Source: Corella eumyota
Taxonomy: Eukaryota; Chordata; Ascidiacea; Phlebobranchia; Corellidae
Direction of reading: 5' to 3'
Assembly: GCA_963082875.1 (NCBI GenBank)
Contig: OY720097.1
Span: 10,424,501 to 10,488,500 of the forward strand
Length of the DNA stretch: 64,000 nucleotides
Shown here: positions 38,831 to 50,800 of the stretch, piece by piece
Numbering within the stretch: position 1 is the first letter of the stretch
Layout: each line of letters starts with the position of its first letter
Notes under the pieces: generated by a model
The model's input: only the letters and a program-made list of their open reading frames with translations
Told to the model about the DNA's origin: nothing
Database searches by the model: none
Translations under genes and position numbers: made by a program

Positions 38831-41800
38831 GTGGGTTTGAAAATGTTTGTTCAATTTTATTTACAACTCTAGAAGTTTACATAGAAGTGGTGTTTACTAT
38901 TCTTGTAATTTAACTAGCCTTTATTATGTAGATTATGGTTAATGCAAATTATTATAGGCCATAACTTAAATCATTTTATCTACAGCTAATTTGTCTGATT
39001 GTAGTTCGAATGGTCCCTACACATCAACATGTCTTAATAATTCTTGGATATTAGTTGGTTGTGTGGAAAACGGTTATGGACACCCAAATAATTTAACTTC
39101 TGATGAGCTAAATGCACTAAATGCTCTATCTGTCACGTAAAAAGTTGTTTTTGGTCGTATGGTTATAATATATTAATTTTTTGCCATAATTCTGAGGTTT
39201 GCTGAAGTCAAATTATGGAAAAGAATACACTTGTAATTATTTACTTTTTTTAATTAATGTACAAATGATTTTTTTAGGGATCTAGAATCTCATTTAAGGC
39301 AAATTCCTACTGAAGCATTAAATGGAGATGTTGATGCACAGTTGAATTGTTGGGGGTTGGGTAAAAAGCTTTTTTAGATGCTTCAGTGTTGCTAAATCGG
39401 CAACATTTGTTTATTAAACAATTAAAATTCATTGGTTAATTTTGTTCTATATTTTTATAGAAAGTTTTTCGCAAGATGAATGTTCTACATTTCTTCCTAC
39501 ATTATCGAGAAACTGTGTTAGTTTCATTTGGGTACAAAGTGGATGTAGCGACAAAGGAAGTTCATATCCTTCCATGTTAAGTGAACCTGATTTTAACAAC
39601 CTTTATCAAAACATGAATCAAAGGTTATAGTTTAAAAGTTTAAAGAGGAACTAAACATGGTTTTTAAAATAAAAACTAATATTTGTAATCAATTTAGCTT
39701 ATTTTCGGTAATTGTGCAGTTAAATGTTTTTTTTCAAAATATATATATAACATATCTATCTATAAATTAATTTCTTGTTTTAAACATTTTAAAAATCCTA
39801 CTTTTTCAACCAAAATGATATAGAGAGGTTGAAGAAAGTGTGAAATCTATAGAATCTAGTGCACTAAGTGGAAATAAATTATATCAGGATGCTTGTTTTG
39901 GTTTAGGTAAATTGAAATTTCAAAGTTTTACTTAACAATAATAAATGTTCAAGAAATAAATAAAAATATAATTAACTTTCATTAAACACTAGTTAAACAC
40001 CCTTTACAAAAAAAGTGTGCTTTTTTCTAAAGTTTTTTTAATATATGCTTCGAGGGTATTTAAAAAAAAAATAATAATTTGGTAAACTTTATATTTTGTA
40101 ATTCACATAGAGCTACCAGTTAACTGCCCCACCTACTACTCACCACCATATTCAGAAGCGTGTTTATCCGATATGTGGTTGTCTACAATTGGTTGTAAAG
40201 AAACAGGAACACACTACCCAGCAAAATTAAACACCACAGAAAAAGCTTTTTTTCTTGGAACCAATTTACATGAAGTAGCTGAAAAGATGCAAATTTTAAA
40301 ACAAGATCAAATTAAGTGTTATGGAGTGGGTAAGTTTTTTGTGATAGATTCTGCTGATGTGTTCCTTAAAAATTCCCTTTTTTAAGTCCTTTAATTTGTT
40401 TTTGTGTTATAGATCTTCCATTTGATTGCGATTATGAGCCTCCTCATAATGAATCTTGTCTTCTATCAACATTTTCATCAGTATTTTTTATTTGCTTTAT
40501 ATACAATTTTATATTACAACAACAATATTATTTAAGATAAAAGTAAACTCTTTGTTTTTATTTGCAATAGGTTGGTTGTAATGAAGTAAAAGGAAGAATT
40601 CCAACTGCTCAATTATCTAGTTTTCAAGCAATGTCAATTCCTATTTTATTAGAAGCAATGACAGTTATTAAAGTAAATTCAGAAAATGTAGTAAATGGCC
40701 TTGGTTTTGAAAGTTGCAATGGATCAGGTTAACAGTATTAAGAATGTTTGTGTTTGTAAAAATAAATATTATTTTTATGCAATTTAAATTTATCTGTTAA
40801 ATTTAAAATATTTATTTACAGCTTATATTGATTTGCAAAATGATACTTTAATCAAAGTTCATTTGGATAGTCAAACATATAATGATGCATTGATGACTTG
40901 TCAAAATGAAAATGCATTGTTATTTTATCAGGTATAAGTAATAATTTATACTATTAATTGCTTGGCTGGAAGCTAATTTTTTAAATTAAAAATTGTAAAT
41001 TTAATTTTATGTTTGAAGGTTGATAATTTTTTTTAAGAAATGCCATGTAAAAATATAGAAATTTTTGGTATTTTGTTTTCAAAAATTTTTAAACTTTTTT
41101 GTCTTTAGATATCTGATTCATCAATTCAAACTAAACTTGAAGAGAAATTATTTAATTCGTCTATAATGTTTAATTTGACTTCTTGGTGGATAGGGTTAGA
41201 TGATAAGGATACAGAAGGTAACAAATTAAAAAATATGTAAAAAAGTTTTAAAAACAAAAATTTAATAGGCTAATTGGTATTTAAGGAACTTTTTTGTGGA
41301 ATGATGGATATAATCTATCTGGGTATAACAAATGGGATTCTGCTTTACCCTCATCACATGTGGCACAGGATTGTGTTTATTTAAATTTCAATTCAACTTG
41401 GAGTTGGAATGTAGATGATTGCCAGGCTGTTAAGCCTTTTATTTGTCTAAAGTGTAAGTAACTTAAAGTATGTGGTATTTTAAAAGGTCTTAATTCACTG
41501 GTAAGTTTTGCGCTTATCTACCATTTTAACTAATTTTACATTATATAAAAATGTTTTTGGTTATAACTTGTAATGAAAATATTTAATATAAAATTTGACA
41601 TGTGTTAAAGATACACCTCCTGATGAAATTTATGAGGATTTTACCATTCCAGGTAAAACCCTTTTTATTTTTATTATCTATGAAATCAGTAATGTAAAAT
41701 TTAATATTATTAAGCTATGATATACATTTTCATTAAGTAGCTTATTGAAATCTTGCCTCGATAGTTATACATAAAAATTTTCTCGAATGAAAGTTTATTC

Positions 41801-44800
41801 AACAGATTTTATTAATGGTATATACAATAAAGGAAACCCTTACATGCACCTTTATATTACATTCAAATAAAGAAAAATAAAAAATCAGTTATTAACTTAG
41901 AAATAAGGTACAGATTTGTGCACAATCCTACTGTCATTTTATAATTTTAAGCTGGTTTTTATTGGCCATTATTCAGTCTTCGTTTAATTAAAATTTAGCA
42001 ACTAATCTTTTGGCGTGATTGATGGAACATTTGTAAGCAAGCATTTTATTTCAAATAACTTATCTATTTAACTAAAATTTAATGTAATATTTATTTATGT
42101 ACTCTGAAGTATTTAAAAGCAAATGTTAAAACAGGAGCGTGTTCACCACCCTGTAATGATAATGAAGAATGTGTAGATGGAAGTTGTCAGTGTTACACGG
42201 TCTTGTTTAAGGAAAATAATTGTTCTTGGTCTAAGGGTAACACCTGTTCTAATAATCAAAATATTAAATATAGTTAGATTAATATACTAATATATTTTAA
42301 AGCATTTTATTATTAATTTTGCTTTTTTTTAATTGGTTTTAATGTTATTTAAGGTCATTTGGCTGACAGGGAAGTTAAATTTGGTAAAAAGTCCTTTCTT
42401 TTTGTGAAACAGCTAGCTTCTTGGAGACAGGGCAACCAGTTTTGTAAAGGTTATTTTAAAACAATTAAGCTGTTTTTATTTTAATCAGTATATACTTTAT
42501 ATTAAAAGCTCATTAAGACAAAAGAACTATTTTTATAATCGGCTATATACTAGTATGTTAATTTAATTTAATGTATCATCGATTATTTTATAACAAATAC
42601 TTAAAATCTTAATAATTATAGGACATGGTGGCCATTTAGCTATGCCTTATAATAAAGATAGGCATGATCTTCTTATTAGAAACATGATAGATATAGAGAT
42701 GGCCAATACAGGTTCATCAGCTTGGTTAGGTTTTAGTGATTTTGACTCTGAAGGAGTTTGGAAATTTATCAATGGAATGGTTTTAAATTTTTCACCAGTT
42801 TTTAAAAGTAATTTGTTTTTGCACAAAAGTTTAAATAGATAATTTAAACATACTAAAAACCATTTAAATATTTTTATTTTAACTGTTTTTAGAACTAAAT
42901 ATCAAGAGTTCGCAATATATTTATAGAATGTTTATTTTATCCAGTACAGAAACCTTACAATTTTTTAATCGTATAATTAAAATTTTATTGAGAGTATGGA
43001 GTAAAAGTTTAATACCAAGTTTTAGGTTTTTATAAAATATACAGGATCAGTTGAACTGAATTAATCTATTCAATTAAATGTATATCAAATGAATCACATA
43101 TATCATGTGAAATTTAAACGGGTTAAGGTCATTTTGAAATTTAGTTCATGTGATTTTTTTTTAATATAGTTCTTGTGGTTTATTCGATCCAGTAAATTTT
43201 ATAAAAACTTCCAAGTTTTTATATTTATAGCCTTGTTGAAAGTTTATTAACTTTAAATTTATCATTTTTTAAAGATATGACAAATAATGGTAAAATTCCT
43301 ATGTACAACTACAACACAACCTCTGTACTAGAAACTTGGCATTTTTACTATGAAGAGAAATACAGGTTTTTTAATAAAGATCTAGCAGTTAAGTTTTGTA
43401 CAAATTTAGATGGAGGAATTCTTCCTAAAATTGAAACCCAAGATGTATTTGATTTTTTCACAAGATATCATGATGTAGGTTCTTCAAACTTTTGTAAACT
43501 AAATTGTTTAAATAAAACTAACATAAAATTCTTAAAATTAAATAAACCCTTTTTTAATGAATTTTTAAACTTTTTTAATGATTTTTTTTGTAGACTTATT
43601 TTCAGTATTTAAGTGATAGAGGAGTACATCTAGCTGAGTTACATTCACATCATTATTTTTGGTTATCAATGGAGCGGAAAGCTACACCAGAAGGCTTGGC
43701 AAAAACGAATCCCAAAAATTGGCCTCCTTTTTTGTGGTCTGATGGGGAACAGACTTATTTTAATCCACTTTGGTATCAACGAAATAGAATTCCTCTTCCG
43801 GATGATTTTAATCATACTAGTAAAATTTTAAATAGAAAGTTAAGCTAAATTTTTTTTGACGAATTCTAATTCTAAAAAAATTGTAAAGTTTTTTTAAAAC
43901 GCTTAAAATGTATTTAGTTTTTCCCAGTTTAATATGAATTTTATTTCCAGAATTTAATCCATGGCATAAAGTAGATCCGAATAATGCAGAATTTTTACTT
44001 TTGACTTCGGAATATGCTGGCTTAGAGGAAAGATGTGGTACCTGGTATGCTGATAAAGATGGACAGTTTTTTTTAGATTGGGGTTGTTATCGATTGGGTC
44101 ATGTTTTAAGCTGCCAAAAAGGTAGGTTTTTGTTTATATATTAAAACCATTAGTTAAACTTATAATAAAAGAGTATTTTAAGATGTTAGCAACAGATACA
44201 AAAATTTATAATAAAAGATTAGAGTTAGTTATAATAAAAGGTTAGAAAACATGCTATACTAAGAGTTGACAACTTTTTAAGAAGCAACAAAAAATGTTAA
44301 CTTATTTAAATAAAAAATTGCTTTTTAAAATTTTTTTGGTGTTTTAATTTCTAAATGCAAATATTTTTAATGATAAAATATTAACCGTGCGTCTTAATAT
44401 TTAATAAAAAGCAACTTATAAACTGATGCCAAACTGATACGTATACTTTTTTATGATTTTACCTGTACAATGGCTTCAAATTTTGGTTAACATTTATTTT
44501 AAAATATAAAATAATTTTATTTAAAAATAAAAATTTAGGTCCATTTCCATTTGAGAGATGGAATTATGGAGGAACTAAATACACAGAGCCAAATAATGGA
44601 AATGGAGAAGTGGATGAAAATTGTGGAGCGATGAGATTGGATTTAAGTGATGAGGGTAGAGATTTTACGAGTATAAAAACTGAGTTTTGGAATGATTATA
44701 ATTGTGCAATAAAATTTCCATTTGTCTGTGAAGTAGGTAAGCGAAATTTTTACTTCAATAAAAAAAACATTTAAAGTTTTTTTTAAACATATTAATTGGT

Positions 44801-47800
44801 CTGCAGTGTGCTGTAGCAGTCAGAACAATTGCTACACTAATGAGGTCGTGGGTTCGATTTCCACTTCTCTTATTCTATAACGCTCTTAAGTAAGGCCCTA
44901 TGAATGATATGAACTCCTGCTGAGCAAGCATTAATCAGCAGCGTAAATATTGGGCAGTTATATTGTATAACTAACCAAACTGCGAAAGGCAACTCAAGAC
45001 TGTGTCGGGGTAACTGATGTTACTCTATGTAAAGGTTGTGCAGTCAACCTTCCCACATCAAGGATAGCGATATATACATACAAAAAAATTATGTTTAATA
45101 ATTGTATCTGAATTAACTGATTTTAAGACGTAATTTGAAAAGAATTTTAACATAAAGAAATTTTGATTTGATCATTGAAATATATATTTAACAGCAAAGT
45201 CTATCTTTAAATATTTTCACAGTTTTACCAGAAGGTTGTTTAACGTATAACCCAGTTTTAACAGAAGATTGTGTTAGAGATATTGCAGAAAAAGTAAATT
45301 AATATGCAAACAATTTCTAATATTAAAATAGAAATTGTTTTTTTTTTGTATTCAAATATTTAAAAAAATACCAGAATATAATTAACTGTTTTGTAATAAA
45401 GTGTCACATTTCTAAAAAAATCCTAAATTAATTTTCTTATAATTAACATATTCAGGATAATTGTTTTTGTTTAGTTGGGTTGCAAAGGTATCTTGCCAAA
45501 TCACTTAATAGCCCATTTGAAACAAAGTACAGTTGGTTATGTTCAAAATTGGTTTCGGGAAGCTGTAGAAAATGCAAGCAATCCAAAAGAAACTTTATTT
45601 AAAGAAATATGCAAAAAAACTGGTAATTCGTAATACGAACTTTATTAGCAATGTTCTTTTTTAGGTAAACTTTATGTATAATTAGTGGTCTTTAGAGCCC
45701 AATTTTGTTGATTTTTTAATTTAGAATATATTAGTCACGAGGGCACAGACATCCTTTATCAGTTGAACCAAACTGACTACAAAACAGCTGTTGAAATATG
45801 TAGAAGAGATGGTGCTGTACTACCTACAGTAAATAAAATCTTATGTTGATCTTATTTCATAATTCTAAAATGTAAAATGGCCTATAGAATAGTCATTAGG
45901 CAAGTTGGTTGGTTTTCAACTAAGAATTCTAATGTACAACACTTGTCAATAACTAACATACTTACTTTAAATAACGTTTATATGTTTTTATAATATATTA
46001 TACCGGCAGCGTGGTGTAGTGATAAGAACACTTGCTACACCACCATTGGGTTGTGGGTTTAATCCCCACTGCTTTTATGCTGTAGCGCCCTTGAGACGCT
46101 ATAAACGATAAAAACTCCTGCAAACCAGCACCTAATCAGCAGCATAATTATCGGACAATTATAATTTATATAAAATCTCAAACTTTTACAGGCAATTTGA
46201 GACTGGGTTGAAGTAACTGATGTTACTTTATGTTTAGGTCTACATTTGACCTTTTCACATCGAGGATAAAGATATATCAAAAAAAAATTTAAAAAAATAA
46301 ATAGTTGTAATACATTTTACCAAAGTCATTTTTTAAATGACTTACCTGTAATATGTGTTTAACTTTAACTGAACCCCTATAGGATACCTTTAAATAATTT
46401 AATCTTTAAATTGTTTGGTTAATGAATTGCTTAAACTGTCTGTGGTAGCCAGCAATGTACATTAACAACATTGTATTTATTATTTTTTTTAATTTTTCAT
46501 CATAACTGACAAAAATTCAACTTTTAGTTTAGTATTTTTAATTACCAATGTTTCATTATTTTTTTTGTTAAGCTTAAAAATAAGGCTGACGTACTGAGGT
46601 TTCTGGATAAAGCAACAAAACTGCCAAATATCACAAATTATTGGTGGTTAGGTTTGGATGATATAAGAGTGGAGGGTAAGCATTTTATTGCTAAATAACA
46701 ACACAATGTAAATAATATTATTAAGTTTACCGGCAGCGTGGTGTAGTGGTAAGAACACTTGCTACACCACACATGAGGTCTTGGGTTCAATCCCCACTGC
46801 TCTTATGCTGTAGCATTCTTGAGTATAAGAAGCTATAAATGGTACGAACTCCTGCTGAGCCAGCACTTAATCAGCAGTATAATTATCAGGCAATTATAAT
46901 CTATATAATATTCCAAACTGCTAAAGGCAACTCGAGACTGGGTCGGAGTAACTGTTGTTGCACTAGTTTAGGTTCCGCATTCGACCTTCCCACATCGAGG
47001 ATAAAGATATATACAAAAAAAAAGTTATGGTTAAATTATCCAATCTTTCAATTGGGGAGCAATATTCAAAATTAAGAGCTACAAATTTTATGCTTAGGTT
47101 TTTTTGAATGGTCAAGTGGTGAACCATTAGATGATCATCATTACAGTGCTTGGGAAGGTGACATATCAACAACTATTGAAGATAAGGACTGTGTTGCTAT
47201 GAATGCTTTTAATCATCTTCAGTGGAGTGAAAAAGATTGTGCAGATGAATATGCTTTTCTTTGCATTAAAGGTATAATTTACATTAGGGATATCAAAATT
47301 ATTACACTTTTGTTCAATTAAAGAAAAAATAACGATTAGTTAAATTTTTACACACAAAAATTTAATATTCTAATAAAGCTACTTGTGATTATCCATTAAA
47401 CTATTCTGCCGTACATCGTGATCATTGCTACAACTTCAGACATGATCCTAAGTCGGAAACAAGACAACCAAGTCCATATGCAAGAACAATTAAAGAAGCT
47501 TCATCAAATTGTAAAAAATCCCTTGGGTAATTATTTACAAAAATACATTAAAATTAAAAGTAACACCATAAAGCTATTTTTTTATTTAACACCTGTCAGC
47601 TTTAAAATTAAGCGGCAGCATGGTGTAGTGGTTACAACACTTCCAACCCTACAAGAGATTCTGGGTTCGATCTCCAGTGATATCATGATGTAGTACCTTT
47701 AAGTAAGGTGCTATAAATGGTATTAATTTCTGCTGAGCCACCACTTAATCAGCAGCTTAATTATTGGACAATTATAATATAATCTATAGTATCTCAAACT

Positions 47801-50800
47801 GCCAAAGGCAACTTGAGACTGGGTTGGGGTAACAGTTGTGACTCTATGATGAGGTTGTGAAGTTGACCTTCTCATCGAGGATAAGAATATATACAAAAAA
47901 ATGGCAGTTGTGAAATTATATTGTATATATTGTCAGAATCGATAGGACCTCATGCTTTAAATTGTTTTAACTAAACAATGCTACTAGTTTAATTTTTTAC
48001 ATGGTACTGTAAAAAGATGTTAAGACCTTTTTTATTGTTTAGAAAACTGTCTGTAGTAGAAGATCAATCAACTTCGTTATTTTTTGATCAATTTGGATTG
48101 ACAGATGCTGACTATCATTATTTAACTAAGTATAACTTTTTAAAAAAAATTTTTATTTTTAAGTTTTGTATTGTTTTTTATTTACTATTTGATTAATTTT
48201 ACAACTTTACTGATTTTTAATTAGTTTTATTTAGCTGAAAAAATGTTGATAATTTTTCTACCATATTTCAATAAGCTATGCTATTAATTAAAATTAAATT
48301 TAAAACTCAAGCACATTAAAACACTATCAGTTTTACTAATATGATTAACTTTTTTAGATTTTGGGTATCTTTATATGACAAGTCATTACAAAATGAAACA
48401 AATCCAAGTAAACGAGATTGGAAATGGAATGACAACGGAACCGAGTCATCACTAGGAGATTTCTTTACATTTATTAGAGGTTCAATGAAATTAATATCTA
48501 TATATTGTTTCTCTTTGGTGTAAAAAGGTCAACTTTACGGTTAAATTATAGAGTAACATACTCTGAACCTGTCTATAGTTAGTTGCGTTTGTCAAGATGA
48601 TTACCAGATAATTTACTTGCCAGTTGGTTATTGGCTTGACAGAAAATTTCACAGTTTATAGTATCTTATTTAAGCGCTTTAGCAAAAAATGGGATAATTG
48701 CTATTCAAGCCTGATCTTTTCCAACCACTTTGCTGTTACCAATATATTTTTTGTCAAGTTTAATATTTTATTATTTTTAATTTTTATTAAGATGGGTTTC
48801 AAATTTCCAATATGCAAACTCACAAGGAGAAAGATTCACTTATACCGTTTGCAATGAGGTGTATGTATGGTGATTTATTAAATAGAACATACCAACTACC
48901 TTTAGATCCCTTAAGTGGTCATCATTATGCTAGAAGGTAACAAGACAGATACAAATTCGATTTTTTGTTAATATATATTTAATATTCTGAATGCCAGTTT
49001 ATTTATATAAACTTTAAAAGGTTTTGATTTAAATAAGTTTTAAGTTAAAAAATAACTTATAACAACCAAAATAAACTTTAAAATAATTTAGTTGGGCCTA
49101 TATTTTTTTGGTAACATGGTTTTAAAAAAGTTTAGATTTCTGATTTTTAGTACGTGTTTACACGTGTTTTACTATTTTTCTATTTATCACACATTAGATT
49201 AATCTTATTTGCTTCTAAAATAGCGGTTTAATTAAAGTACTTAGACTACTACTTGATGTGTGTTTTTTGTTAAATGTTACAGTTACTATGTTAATTAATA
49301 TTGTAAAAATACATAGACATTAGAATTAATTTTAACAATTAATTTAAAAAAAAGTTTGGTACATTAAAAAAATTTGACTATTTGTTAGTCATACAATGAC
49401 ATAAATAAAAAAAAATTTTTGGTAATGTTATTTCTTTTTTTAAATATTTGTTATTTATTCTTATAGTAAGTCCTGCAAATATAGTGACCCGGTTGATCTT
49501 ATGTGGACTTGGGTTTCTACTTACCACCTTATGCATGTTAAAAGTGGACTTTGTTTAACTGCTCCCTTTGAGATGGATCAACAATCCACAGAAGGTTTTT
49601 TATATACTTCCTATAGCTAATTTAAATACTACACATTGTAGCAGTTAAATAGAAGTGAGAAAGCGTCTTACTAGTTTAACGGTGAATTACAGAATGAATG
49701 AAAGATAAGATAACAGCGGGACGCTTAAGTAATTAGGAAAAAGGTCATAACAACATGCGTATAACGTACACACACATACTACGCTTCGTATGTCAATAAA
49801 GTAGTGCGCTACACAATTCCCCCCCAGAAGCGTAGTAAAAATTATAAGAAAATTAAAAATTACAAAAAAAACAGTTAATTTTGTTTCGTTTTTGGTCTTC
49901 CACGTTTTTTGGGTATTGCCACTTGAACAGGCTGCGTCAAATCAACGTTGGCTGGTTTCAAACGATCAACGGACAAAGTTTGTTTGGTACCACCAATATC
50001 CAAAATAAAAGTTTTTATATCACGCTTTATTACATAATATGGTCCTTCATAAGGTGCTGTCAGTGGAGGGCGATGAGCATCTTTTCGAATAAAAACATAT
50101 TTACAAGTTTTTAAAGTTTGAGGGACATATGTAGTTTGATTTGCGTGGCGTGACATGGGTTGTGGCATAAACTGGCTGATTTTTTCGCGTATAAGCTTTA
50201 ATTTTTGTTCGCTGTTTGTTTTGTCAGGGTCATGAAAAATGAAATCTCCTGGGACAGTAATTGGGGCGCCGTATACTAGCTCCGCCGACGACACCTTTAA
50301 ATCTTCTTTAGGAACGGTTCTTATACCTAAAAGCACCCATAGAAGTTGATTCGTCCAGTTAGGTCCAGTCAACCGCGCCATTAACGAACTTTTAAGGTGG
50401 CGATGTAATCGCTCAACCAAACCATTGGATTGCGGCCTGAAAGCACACGTGTGGTGTAACTGAATGCCGAGTGAGGCGTTTATAGATCTCCAGACACTAG
50501 AGGTAAATTGCGATCCTCGATCAGACGACATATTTAAAGGAATACCAAATCGCGATATCCAATTGTATAAAAAAGCTTTTGCACATGTATCTGTTGTTGA
50601 ATATCAGTCGTATATTCGGAAATAGCCGACAGATGTCGTTGTTGTCGATTAGACCAAGGATCAGTGGCTTTAGAAAAAGCAAAAGTAAGTGGTTTGTGAT
50701 CTGTGTAGATGGTAAATACTCTACCTTGGAGAAAATAACGAAAATGGCGAACAGCTAGATACATTGCCAGCAGTTCCCGATCGAATGCGCTATATTTTAT

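Larger units (their letters stand above)
45725..47271 (+). other. CTLD4
   Basis: Exons 23-25, residues about 939-1065: [64 protein letters not shown]. Same phase-0 and phase-1 intron positions as CTLD1, which points to a direct duplication. A SINE sits in each of its two introns. Confidence 0.88.

Noticed and set aside
46770-46810. tRNA gene-like A and B boxes
   Set aside because: They belong to the head of a SINE repeated several times in the window; no intact cloverleaf with anticodon arm was found.
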